A stretch of DNA of 64,000 bases from Apoderus coryli (Eukaryota > Arthropoda > Insecta > Coleoptera > Attelabidae), in the NCBI GenBank assembly GCA_911728435.2, contig OU452198.1, positions 3,038,001 through 3,102,000 of the forward strand, read 5' to 3'. Position 1 is the stretch's first letter. Each line of letters begins with the position of its first letter. The position numbers and the translations under genes are program-made. Under the pieces are notes generated by a model. It was not told the origin of the DNA. It made no database searches and saw nothing but the letters and a program-made list of their open reading frames with translations. Positions 54,930-64,000 of the stretch are shown one piece after another.

Positions 54930-55230
54930 GTCACATTTAGAAACTGTAATTAATTGAGCATCATCATTATCATCAGTTTCGCTGTCGTCATCTTGTCCTA
55001 AAGTTATTATAATGTGCTCAATTTCCTCCAAAATTCTTCTTCCAACTCCTTAACATGTCGGCAAAAACTATTCCAATCATTACTGGATATTAAGAACTTC
55101 TTTTAATGTCGTTAGGTTGAAATTTCGGGTTATATGCGGGTTCTTATATATTTAATTTAAGTTTTGCGTAAGTTAACTCCATTGGGTTTAACTCGCACAT
55201 ATACGGAGGCGTTCCAAGAAATGTTTTTTA
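54930..55230 (-). pseudogene. Tc1/mariner-like DDE transposase C-terminus (relic)
   Basis: The minus strand reads FLGTPPYMCELNPMELTYAK, which is the LPPYHCxLNPIExxWAxxK signature with the final Glu in NPMEL. Then NPKFQPNDIK, and in another frame RHVKELEEEFWRK followed by an acidic tail QDDDSETDDNDD. The same transposase family as at 22780-23020. Only the last third remains. Confidence 0.7.
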
Positions 55231-55369
55231 AATCGAACTACCATGATTTTTTTAGCCATTAAAATTGCATATTTTTGTTCCTTTTAAATGATGTACGAGA
55301 CTTAATAGTTTTAGTTTTAGAAATATCAAAAATCGAGAACGGTATTGAAAAATTGATATTCAGCACATC

Positions 55370-57115
55370 ATCAGCTGTAGGAAATAAAACAATCTACAAA
55401 ACACCAAACATACAAAGAAATAACATGTGAGTCACAATCTTGCAAAGGTAAGCCGCTGAAGCAAGTCATTAACAAATAAAAGGAAAAGAAGGGTTCCAGG
55501 ACACTTCCCTGAGGAGTGCCGATATTAATGTCCTCATAATCAGATAACTCTGAGTCTATCCTGACACGAAATCTACGCCGATTCAAGTATGAAAAGATCC
55601 AGTCGCTGACGTTTCCCCTCACACCCATACAGGATAGCTTGGTCGACACAAACTGCTTATCAACAGTATCAAATGCCTTTGATAGGTCAAAGAATAAGGC
55701 AACAACATATTCTCCCCCATCAGTACGGTCTTGGATATATTAGACCAAGTCAGTGATACATGTTTCCGTTGAAAACCCCTTCCGAAAATCATGCTGACAA
55801 TCCGTTAAAACTTGAGTGGCAGTTAAAAAATTAAAAATCTGGTTCGACATGACCCTCTCAAAAATCTTAGAAATTACACTCAATAAAGCTATGGGCCTGT
55901 AGTTTTCAGTATCCGTACTGTCGCCCTTTTTATAAACAGCGATGACAACTGCGTTCTTAAGTCCTATTGGAAAAACACCGCTCGACACGGAACTGTTGAC
56001 CAGCTCACCCAGAATCGGCGCAAACTCGTCGATACAATTTTTCATCAGAAAAAGGGGTAATTGACCTTCCCCTGTTGATCTTTTATTAGGTAAGTTATTA
56101 ATAATCGATCTAATATCCATGTCACTGACCGGTACGAAAAACATACTTCTAAGGTTGTTCTCACATGTTGTACAGTGAACCGACAGCCCACCATTAAAGT
56201 GCCGATTTAAACTTCGCTCCACAATGGCACCATAATACTGCGAAAACACACGTGCCACCGCCAAAGGTTGGGAGACCAAGTTACCAGTCTGATCTCTCAC
56301 TTCAGGTGTTATGCCATTGGTTCGACTCTTTCCGGTGATAGTCTTACAGGTATTGTCCTCGATTTATTAGAAGATGCAAGCAAACTCTGATTAAATTAGG
56401 CAATTTTTTCTTCGCGAATTTTCTTATTGACATCCCTCTTAAGCTCTTTATAAGTCTCATTTAAGTCAACGTTAAATACACGAGCCTTCAACGAGCTCAG
56501 CTGCCGAAGTCTTTCATATTTAAGCTGTAGTTCGTCCGAAAAAACTATGCGCCCGCCCTGAAGTCGACCATCAAAACAACGAGTCCGTCGCACTGGAAAT
56601 ACCCAATTAAGATATCGCCAAAAATCAGAAAATGCCAAGTCGAACTCAACAATATTCGGTGGTAGATTGTAAGAACTCATTTCGTATTTAAACTCGCTAA
56701 TTGCAGAATCACAAAAATTTTGCTTATAAATAATTCTCGGTACCTTCCGCTGTTTTACAGGCTGATTTACACTAAGCACTAAAGAAACTAATTGAGCCCT
56801 GTGGCCAGAAAAATCCATATTAAAATTTCGAACTTCACACCGCCGATTGGTAATAACATAGTCAATTGTCGACCACACTGTCACGCCAGACTGAAATGTG
56901 ACGACTCTAGTGGGACTATTAACCAATGATTTAAGATCGAACGAGTCAATTAAGTCCGATAAAATTCTGCTATTTTGAGATGGCTCATCAGAGTTAATGT
57001 TAAAGTCGCCGCACACCAAGACACTCTCATACCTACTATTAAGAAAAGACAACAGATGTGAGAACCTATCAAAAATATATCAATATCACCCAAGGGCGGT
57101 CTATAAATGCAAATG
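55370..57115 (-). pseudogene. LINE ORF2 with endonuclease and RT domains (relic)
   Basis: This is the fullest LINE ORF2 here. On the minus strand, ICIYRPPLGDID leads into frame 57052-56396 with SVLVCGDFNINSDEPSQN (endonuclease Asp/Asn), WSTIDYVITNRR and NMDFSGHRAQLVSL, where the usual SDH catalytic pair reads S-G-H. Frame 56300-55740 follows: IRSIINNLPNKRSTGEGQLP, PILGELVNSSVSSGVFPIGL, VIAVYKKGDSTDTENYRPIA, LSVISKIFERVM and DCQHDFRKGFSTETCI. Then ALFFDLSKAFDTVDKQF (catalytic Asp), SYLNRRRFRVRI and NIGTPQGSVL, with a slip before LLFLLFVNDLLQRL. The YADD box is not recognisable and the rest is missing. Frames break near 56390, 55740 and 55500. Confidence 0.9.
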
Positions 57116-57132
57116 ATACACAATGCGTTGTA

Positions 57133-57868
57133 ATAAAACGGACGGGCAATGGAATTTACTGTTGTCCGGCCCTGTGGTTATGTCTGAGTGTTATGGTTTA
57201 TATTAGTTTGGGAATATTATTTGGGTAGATTGTGTACAAATATTCTACACTCGGTCATAAAATGTAAGGGAATGTTTTCTATTTATCTTATCGTCTATTG
57301 ATATGGGTTTTACAACATCTGCAGGTAATGCAAGTATTATCTTTGCCTGACGGAATGGTGACGTATCTGGGAGAACAACCTTTTTATTTCCTAATCGAGA
57401 ATATACAGTTGATGTTTATGGGTGAGCCCAAAGATAAAAGCATGTATTGAGAAGAGAACCAGATGTTGTGGTTACAGTGTGATCTAAACACTCAAAACCA
57501 TCGATAGATCTTCATGCAAATTAAATGTCGAAATGTTTTGATATACTTTTAATTGAAGGCCTGTTTGTTTAATCAGTTTTTATTATATAAAGTTTAAAGT
57601 TATTTCTTTTAGTAATTGAAATAAATTCCATTTTCACTAGTATGTTAAAGTCTCGTATAGGAATTAATATAATTATTCGAATTATATTAATTTTTCCTAT
57701 TTTTAAGTAGTACAAGTAATAACTACGATTTTCTTCTAAATTCTCATTATCGCTTAATTGTTTTATTCTTTCTCTTTCTTTTATTTATACATATTTAATT
57801 CTTTATTGTTATTAAATTTCTTTAATTAGTTTTAATTATTAAATTAGTTGTTTTTAGACCGAAAATTA
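57133..57868 (+). repeat. Interspersed repeat copy 2 (no minisatellite)
   Basis: Inverted partner of 21115-22468. It keeps the parts on both sides of the place where copy 1 has its minisatellite, with about 150 bp of ordinary sequence (57350-57510) instead. It starts where the LINE endonuclease trace ends. No coding signal. Confidence 0.8.
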
Positions 57869-57869
57869 T

Positions 57870-59215
57870 GTGTTTCATTTCTAATAAAGTTTTCAATAAA
57901 TTAGTGACAGAAGGGTCAACCAATTAAATATTTCTTTTTAATTAAAGTCGGTGACCGGAATTGATACAAGACTATAATGGTAAGTAAATTTTGCATTACT
58001 TCAATACAGATTAATAAAGCTTATTTTAGTTAGTTGTTTGTTCATATAATAATTTGATTCTGTTATTATTCAAGTTGATATTCTTTGTTTGTTCTTCTTT
58101 ATGTGAAACCGCTCGTAAAACATTGAATCGAACCCGTAACAAATTGAATAGCAGTCGACAATGAATCGTGCTTAGATAAATAAGCAATGAACACCAAAAT
58201 TTAGTAGACGCCAAAAAAATGCATGACTTACATAGATAAAGTTGAAGTTTTCACAACAGGTAAAAACCCGTCTGTGATTCTATCAAAATATATTCATAAA
58301 CTTTTAAATAAACTCTTCCCGTCTGCGTTAATGTACAATTCCATTTCAAAGACGATCTACAGAAAATGTTATACCGCCGGATTAATATCAGATTTCATCC
58401 AAGCGTGTCCACGAAAACAATACACTTCGTTACTTTAACCAAACTTTAATTCGGGCGCACCGACTTAATAGACTACCGCAGGATAATCCCGGATTTTTCA
58501 TCACCGGTTCTTCTCTTTCTCTTGGTTTTTCTGTTTCTATTTTGTGTTCGTATAGGTTTTAACACGGGGATGCTTTGGAAGTTTCCAGAGTTGATCGTAT
58601 ACATATTAGGGAACTTGCAACGCTTTTCTACTTAGGTGTAAAAATATGCAAAGAGCTAGTTTGTATTCACCAAGTGCAAGAAACTTTTTTCTAATTAATT
58701 TTTCCCGTTTAGACCCCCAACTTCTAAAATCTTATCAGTACCAAAAATTGGTTGATAAACGACAAAAGGAGATTTTCTCGAACTAGCAGCAGTTGACGAT
58801 TTTGTTTGCGGCTACACTTTTGGCAAAATTTGAGTTTATGTGGAACGTACACCTGTTGAGGGGTGAGTGTCATCTTATTTCGTTCGTCCAGGAATTTCAT
58901 ACAAATTTTCTATACTGTAGCTGGCACAATTTTTATCAAATAAAGACCTTTACAATTTAGGACTTTTTGCTTAATTGTACCACAGCATAATAAAGAGAAA
59001 TATGGTAGTCCTAAAAATGGAAACCTGTCAAACCAACGAATTTCAAAATAGAGAGATATGGTAGAATAATAACTGCAACCAACGAATTTCAAAATAGAAG
59101 ACACGATAGTCTTAAAAATGGAAAAATAACGTCCACCACTATATTAAGGTTAACGTTATTTTAACATTTGGCTATGCGCTAAGTATTTATCACATTATAA
59201 CAACATTAATTAATA
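57870..59215. other. Anonymous region with a short tandem
   Basis: ACCAACGAATTTCAAAATAG occurs twice at 59032 and 59078 in a rough 46-bp tandem. The open frame at 58223-58438 has no recognisable domain. Confidence 0.4.
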
Positions 59216-59298
59216 AGCAGCATGTACAGGGTGATACATAAAAAACATTAATTAGCCCACATTTAAGAAATTTTTAGCATACACTTTAAATTTATATA

Positions 59299-59580
59299 CG
59301 GGTTAAGTCAAAAACGTATTTCATTATTTTGTTAAGGACAAAAAAGTAATATTTTGAAAAATTTTTTGATTGCTTTAGATTTCAATTCAACTTTTCTTTG
59401 AAAGTTAAACTATAAGCTCCTAGAGGTTATCGATGGGGTAACTCAAAAATGTATTTCTTTATTTTGTTAAGGACAAAAAAGTAATATTTTGAATAATTTT
59501 TTGATTTCTTTGGATTTCAATTCAAAATTTCTTTGAAAGTTAAACTATAAGCTCCTAGAGGTTATCTACGGGGTAACTCA
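59299..59580 (+). repeat. Tandem repeat, 135-136-bp unit, two copies plus
   Basis: The phrase GGGTAACTCAAAAATG (or GGGTTAAGTCAAAAACG) recurs at 59300, 59436 and 59571, each time followed by ATTTC..TTTT and, in two units, AGTAATATTTTGAA and ACTATAAGCTCCTAGAGG. The single-unit relative at 31885-32025 shows the ancestral form. Confidence 0.85.
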
Positions 59581-59859
59581 AAAATGTTTCTATGTATTTT
59601 GAATATTTGTAGGTACGGTAGAACGTCATAGAGAGAAAAATATTCAGATATTTTTAGTTTTTTAGATTGGTTATGAAATTATTGCACAGGGTGGTTAAAC
59701 ATGTGATCTACAGGGTAACTTAAAAATGTTTTTGCATTTTTAGGGAGAATGGGCTCATAAAATTTTTATACTGGGTGTATGTGTCCCATTTAAAATTTCA
59801 CCAGTTAGGTAGTTGGAACCTATATTATTAAAATTAAAATACATTATTTGTTATCAGGT

Positions 59860-59921
59860 TTCTGTGGCGTCATTGGTAGAGCGTTCGCATGCGAAAGAGG
59901 GTTCGAATCCCAGCTCTGGCA
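59860..59921 (+). repeat. tRNA-like sequence without anticodon loop
   Basis: TGGCGTCATTGGTAGAGC resembles an A box and D arm, and GGTTCGAATCC is a perfect B box. Between them TTCGCATGCGAA is a self-complementary stem with a two-base loop, so the anticodon is missing. A long T-rich tract, able to end pol III transcription, starts 9 bp later. This is a SINE head or tRNA pseudogene and not a working tRNA. Confidence 0.65.
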
Positions 59922-59929
59922 ATCCTTTA

Positions 59930-60180
59930 TTTATTTTTTTTTTTTTTATTTTTTTTTCCAAATTTTTTTTTTAATTTTTTTTTGAATTTTTTTAAAATTT
60001 TTTTTTCCAAATTTTTTTTTTTTATTTTTTTTTTAATTTTTTTTTTTTATTTTTTTTTTAATTTTCTTTTTTTTTATTTTTAAATTTTTTTCTTCTAAAT
60101 TTTTTTTTTTTATTTTTTTTTTAAATTTTACTTTTTCTTTTAACTTTTTTTTTTTATTATTTTTTTTTTATTTTTTTTTA
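59930..60180. repeat. T-rich low-complexity tract
   Basis: About 250 bp of T runs broken by single A or C. A similar tract is at the matching place in the repeat copy at 32090-32210. Confidence 0.85.
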
Positions 60181-60239
60181 TAACCCTCAATGACTTGTCA
60201 TAGATAAGACGACTGGGAAATCCCAAAGGGATTTCTTGT

Positions 60240-60595
60240 CTTATATTATATTTGTTGTTCTTAAAAGAGCATTTGACACTGTAATTCATAAAAGATGCTG
60301 GATGTAGTCAGTAAATGTGGATGCAGAGGTATCGTATACCGATTGATTGAAAATTATTTGAGGGATCGGGACCAGTTAGTTTAAATCAATGAATCGACTA
60401 GTCACAAATGAATAATTGAATGTGGAGTTCCCCAAGGGACGGTTATTGGTGCCTTGTTGTTTAACATATACCTTAATGATTTGTATACGACAGACACCGT
60501 GGGCAATATAAGAAGCTGTGGAGACGATACTGCTGTTTTGTAAAGTGACTCCAATTGGTCTATCTTGAAGAAAAAAAAGTTGAAACAGATTTGCA
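60240..60595 (+). pseudogene. LINE RT palm fragment (relic)
   Basis: Plus-strand frames give LKRAFDTVIHKR (catalytic-Asp block), VYRLIENYLRDRDQLV, ECGVPQGTVIGALLFNIYLN and SCGDDTAVL. The catalytic box reads GDD where LINEs normally have ADD. Stops lie near 60379 and 60541. It is joined near 60597 to another LINE on the opposite strand. Confidence 0.75.
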
Positions 60596-60599
60596 GGAC

Positions 60600-61115
60600 A
60601 TGATTTGTAATTCGCTATAATAAATATTGTATTGCAATAGTTCATGTGAGAAAGGACTAATAAGATAGCCTTTAGTTTTTGTGTTGCTACATGCCTGTTC
60701 TGATAAATAACTCGAAGACTACCCTACTCCGTCTGCAAGGATCTCCCAACATGAGCAGAAAAGCGAAGACCCAACCTCTTTACCTGATCCCTAAATGCTA
60801 TAAATTTTAATTGCATTGCTGGATAGTTGTAACGTATTTTTCACAATCCATTCTCCTCCCCAAAAACAATAGACACCGTTTTCTCCAGATTAAGTGCAGA
60901 ACACATCCAAAAGGCTCCAGGTCCAGGATTCATTAAGATCGAAGGACAAGTAAAGTTGTGCATCATCAGCAAAGTAGTGTTGTTTGCAATTAGTCCCATG
61001 TGAGGGAAAACTTGGAAGAATATATTGTAAACAAAAGTTGACCCCTGAGGCACCCCTCTATTGACACTCAAGTAGCCTGAGGCTCGTCCACCATAACAGC
61101 CCGATTGCATCATAT
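60600..61115 (-). pseudogene. LINE RT fragment, other type (relic)
   Basis: The minus strand reads YLSVNRGVPQGSTF at 61070, then in another frame HYFADDAQLYLSFDLNESWT, with both Asp kept in the ADDxQLYLS form, and later VKRLGLRFSAHVGRSLQ, SLRVIYQNRHV and LVLSHMNYCN. Several frame changes and stops. It runs to the junction near 60597, where it meets the plus-strand RT fragment. Confidence 0.75.
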
Positions 61116-61119
61116 TTTG

Positions 61120-61298
61120 AAGATAATTTTTTTACTAAATATAGTAACCAATCAAATTACTTAATTTTAAGTCATGTGTCAAATTTCATCCAATCACCTC
61201 TGGATTACAGCGATAATACCCTACATGTGGTGTTTTCAGTTTGGTGTTTTTTTTTTATTAAAAATTAATTAAACGTCAAACTGACAACTGGTTTAAAA
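61120..61298. other. Upstream part of the Crypton-like element
   Basis: AT-rich, with no coding. Likely 5' flank of the recombinase gene. No terminal repeats were seen, as expected for Cryptons. Confidence 0.4.
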
Positions 61299-61299
61299 A

Positions 61300-62072
61300 T
61301 GTCGCGAAGATTTGGTATTGCATCTAACGATGCAATTAATGATATTATATCTAATAATATACCAAAAAATACAATCAAAAAAAAAAAAATATGTATGGAA
61401 AATATTTCTCGAGTTTTGTGCGATCAGAGAATACGAACTGAATGCTGAAACGAGTTTGCATAATTTGGCTAATATATTGAAAGATTATGCTATAAATATG
61501 AGAAAAGCTGACGGAACTGAATATAAAGAAGCAACTGTAAAAACAATTTGGAATACTACGAGTAGGCTACTCCAGGAAAAATACTTCAATGACTTCAAAA
61601 TTGTATTCAACCTGTTTACCAGTGTGATATTCAAAAATGCGCGAGATGCAAGAAATGCAAAACGTAAAAGATTACAGCAGGATCCAAACAAACAAAAATG
61701 CAGTTCATCAAATTTGAGTTCAAGTGATTTGGCTAGAATCATTGAATTATGGGATGAATGTACACCAGAAGGTTTACAAAAAAATGTTTGTCATATTGTA
61801 GCTATTGAGTTAGCTTGGCGAGGTGGTGAACCAGCTGAATGCCTTATTTCACGATTGAGAAAAATAATGATGGAACGCCAACCAACAGAATTGAATACAA
61901 TCCAATATTCAGTAAAACATGCCAAGGAGAATCGAAAAGTTGTACAAATAGTAAGTGGCTTGTTCCAAATATTGCAAACGAAAGTGCATGCCCTGTTCGG
62001 TTATTCCATAAATTATTGTCCAAATGGGGGAAAAATATTACTTCCAGTCGCCTATTCTTGAGACCAAATCGT
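61300..62072 (+). pseudogene. Crypton-like tyrosine recombinase (relic)
   Basis: Cryptons are DNA transposons that use a tyrosine recombinase; animal relatives carry the DUF3504 domain also found in KCTD1, ZMYM and QRICH1 proteins. The start MSRRFGIASNDAINDIISNN at 61300 is followed by an A13 run where the frame slips. The main frame then reads KKYVWKIFLEFCAIREYEL, LANILKDYAINMRKADGTEY, KEATVKTIWNTTSRLLQEKY, NARDARNAKRKRLQQDPN and ECTPEGLQKNVCHIVAIELA, then WRGGEPAECL. A shift near 61845 leads to FTIEKNNDGTPTNRIEYNPI, FSKTCQGESKSCTNSKWLVP, CPVRLFHKLLSKWGKN and SSRLFLRPN. The first catalytic Arg region is plausible (WRGGE). The C-terminal His/Arg/Tyr part is absent, replaced at 62075 by another repeat. 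Confidence 0.8.
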
Positions 62073-62074
62073 TT

Positions 62075-62170
62075 CTGCGGCCTTGGGCTATTATCAAGCA
62101 ACACGCTTTCGGCATTCTCTATGTCAAAATTATCTCGGTATTATCAAGACCCTAGGGATATTACTACTTA
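62075..62170 (+). repeat. Dispersed repeat fused to the Crypton, partner at 30535-30665
   Basis: CTGCGGCCTTGGGCTATTAT through GACCCTAGG matches the minus strand of 30535-30626 almost exactly. Only one arm of the 30-kb palindrome is present. It starts exactly where recombinase homology ends. Confidence 0.8.
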
Positions 62171-62174
62171 TGAG

Positions 62175-62855
62175 ATTGGTGGATCTTTGTGACAACCCAA
62201 CATACCTTAGTATTGCATCTAAAAACTGATTAAGTGTGTGAAATGCAACGTTGGTTTAATGCTTATGAATAAAAACATTTCATTTTCAATAATCTTCAAG
62301 GACGCACCCGCCGAAGGGACCAACGACACAAACAAATAAATTCCTATAACGTGTTACGTGTATGTACCAAGCTTAAGGCTAAATTTAATACAATAATAGC
62401 TCCTGCGGTTGACCAGCTACAAAACACATTAATTACGAAATGTACATATATAGAGCTTTCAGGGTTAGAGCTTCGGTGTATAAGATAGTTTTAATTAGCG
62501 GAAGGTTTATATAATGGTTTTCTGGATGTATCTCTGCTCTGTATCTATGTTTGTATATTGGCCAGACAGGAAGTGCGCACAAAACGACAATGTCCAACAA
62601 AGGAACAAAGCTGTTTCAGAGGGGAAACTAAAACATAAACTGAACGGAACTCGAGGTTTAGGCGAGCCTGAGGTGTGGAATGTATATCAATGATGTCATC
62701 GAGCCATTTATGCATGCTTTGCTTGTGAGGCACATTGCTAAAGTAAGTTTTGTGTTAGTTAAGGAATTTGTAATACTACTGACCATATTTGGAGTAAAAA
62801 AACTAATTTTGAAGAAAATGTTTTTGGTTTTATTTCCATAATTCGTAAGCGATGA
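62175..62855. other. Anonymous sequence
   Basis: No gene recognised. Confidence 0.45.
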
Positions 62856-62859
62856 CTCT

Positions 62860-63180
62860 TATGAACAGTGCTATCGGTCCCTAGACGGCTGCTCCTTGAA
62901 ATCTTGATGGCCCTCGTAAATGGGACGCCTCCATCTCGGTCGGTCGTTCGCTATCTGCTCCCAGTTGTTCTTCACATCTAACAACTCTTCATCATGTTGG
63001 TCTTAAGACCTTGTACCTCTTTTGCTGCCCTCTTTGATTTCGTGAGCCAACCTGAAGCTGTGGTTAAAAGATTATCTTTGGAAGGCATTCCCTTGGCATA
63101 TGGATTACGTGGCCAGTCCATCGCATCAATGCTAGATGTTTCACCCTCGTCGGTCCTGCCGAAGAATGTCTTTGCTTAAT
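62860..63180 (-). pseudogene. Endonuclease/RT-type LINE, ORF2 extreme C-terminus (relic)
   Basis: The minus strand reads ALMRWTGHVIHMPRECLPKI (family LRWAGHVxRMxxxRxPK), then RGQQKRYKVLRPT (family GRPxKRYKDxLK) and a region ending RPTEMEASH (family DRxxWR). Stops and small gaps are present. It belongs to the same broad LINE type as 43990-44510, whose C-terminus normally runs into this block. Confidence 0.65.
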
Positions 63181-63184
63181 CAGG

Positions 63185-63960
63185 AACTTTTTATATGCGC
63201 TGCGTTCGATTTTTAGATTTTTACGTGTCTTTATTTTTCGTCCAGTCAATCAGTATGTAAATAGTGCATTTTATAAAAAAAATTAAAGACCCATAAGGTG
63301 AGTCATAATCGCGGGGCCATTCCTTTAATTGCAAAAACGTTCTTGAAACTGCTCTCGCATTACTTCGGTATGGTATGGACCATAGCTTTAGAATGATTTT
63401 CAAAGACTTCTTAAAAATAATTACTGGATATTTCTTTTCTTTCGGTGTCAGTGATGTTTTGAATTCTATAGCAGACTAGGTGTTAACTGCATTAACGATC
63501 TGATCTCGGATTCTAGTATCATGATATTTGCAACCTCATGAACTTGTCGCTTTGCAATCTTTGCTGTTTTAGGAGCACTTCATCTGTATAGGTATAGTTC
63601 GACATATTGCCTGTCATATCAAGTTGTTGCACCGTGTCATTGTACTAATCCATTCAAAATTTTGAAATGTACAATAGTAGACATGAGCTACATTTATTTC
63701 TGTTTTGATGATAATTCAGCTTGCTTTGCTCCGAGAGCGTCAATATTATAGTCAATAATTATATTGCTCTATAATAATAATACTTACTCTCTAATTGGTC
63801 ATCAGAACCGCTTCATTTTTTTTTTAAATTAAATGTACTGTAAGAAAACAAAGACACACGGCAATTGAATATACTTTTGTCTTACCCTGTACATGTATTT
63901 CGGAAATATAATATTTTGTGACTAATTTAAAAAGATTGTTACCAAATGTTTCTAAAAGTT
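63185..63960. other. Anonymous sequence
   Basis: No gene recognised. Confidence 0.45.
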
Positions 63961-63963
63961 GTT

Positions 63964-64000
63964 GTAAATAATAATAATAATAAGCCTTTATTTCCAACAG
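63964..64000 (-). repeat. (AAT)n with LINE 3' end, cut by window edge
   Basis: The minus strand ends GGAAATAAAGGCTTATTATT with an AAT-type tail, as at 26517-26570. The element continues beyond the window. Confidence 0.5.

Larger units (their letters stand above)
59225..60245 (+). repeat. Composite repeat: tandem, tRNA-like head, T-rich tract, hairpin
   Basis: Begins with a transposon-end-like TACAGGGTGATACATAAAA. It contains a 136-bp tandem (59299-59580), a tRNA-like unit (59860-59921), a T-rich tract (59930-60180) and a terminal hairpin GAAATCCC-AAA-GGGATTTC (60211-60229). The first and last parts match 31840-32290; the tRNA-like unit is only here. Confidence 0.65.

Noticed and set aside
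59860..59921. Functional tRNA gene
   Set aside because: Anticodon loop reduced to two bases.
59889..60083. 64-aa Phe-rich frame
   Set aside because: It is read through the T-rich low-complexity tract.
61485..62104. Minus-strand frames of 85-86 aa
   Set aside because: Shadows of the Crypton-like coding strand.
3843..62170. Large palindrome or segmental inverted duplication suggested by four inverted repeat pairs (3.8/40.6, 9.9/50.1, 21.1/57.1, 30.5/62.1 kb)
   Set aside because: The pairs are collinear and not mirror-ordered, their spacing varies, and sequence between them does not match, so they are independent dispersed repeats.
1..64000. A new defence-type or operon-like system
   Set aside because: No linked intact genes, no bacterial features; all recognisable coding is from decayed eukaryotic transposable elements.

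Overview
The window looks like a gene-poor, AT-rich, transposon-dominated piece of an arthropod, most probably insect, nuclear genome. The evidence is many short decayed copies of insect-type elements: non-LTR retrotransposons of Jockey/CR1-like and RNase H-bearing kinds, mariner and other Tc1-like DDE elements, pogo/Tigger-like, piggyBac-like, P-element-like, Crypton-like and Ty3/gypsy-like sequences. Simple AT repeats and the recurrent 'CAGGGTGT' transposon termini fit the same picture. I found no convincing host protein-coding gene, no rRNA, no functional tRNA and no CRISPR array. Nearly all long open frames belong to transposable elements. I cannot name the species; a beetle- or bug-like repeat-rich genome is a guess.

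Layout. 1-6.3 kb: mariner relic, a P-like element fragment, a gypsy integrase relic, one arm of a dispersed inverted repeat, and two adjoining fold-back elements. 6.7-9 kb: a pogo-like transposase abutting a Jockey-type LINE. 9.6-10.2 kb: a mariner relic split by an LTR-like insert. 11.1-13.8 kb: a LINE split by a 1,609-bp P-like element (36-bp terminal inverted repeats, 8-bp target duplication) exactly before the YADD codons of reverse transcriptase. 14.6-20.2 kb: LINE, tRNA-like sequence, piggyBac, LINE. 21-25.6 kb: an interspersed repeat holding a C/A-rich minisatellite, then many short relics and a 1.1-kb LINE. 25.6-33.9 kb: mostly anonymous, with a palindrome and a Tc1-like non-autonomous element.

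33.9-41 kb: a Tc1/mariner-type transposase relic, two LTR-like segments, RT and RNase H LINE relics. 41-50.3 kb: a LINE inserted in another LINE (45.1-46.7 kb) and more LINE ends. 51.5-53 kb: an A-rich tract and a 334-bp SINE-like element with a perfect 13-bp target duplication. 53.6-57.9 kb: LINE relics, including one with endonuclease and RT domains, and the second copy of the 21-kb repeat. 59.2-60.2 kb: a repeat with a 136-bp tandem and a tRNA-like head. 60.2-62.2 kb: two LINE relics and a Crypton-like tyrosine recombinase. The last kilobases hold LINE tails.

No gene set works together here. The relationships are layered insertions, and their relative order can be read: LINE before P-like element at 11-13 kb, older LINE before younger LINE at 45 kb, mariner before LTR-like repeat at 10 kb. 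Every autonomous element seen carries stops, frameshifts, truncation or a lost catalytic residue, so none looks capable of moving itself.
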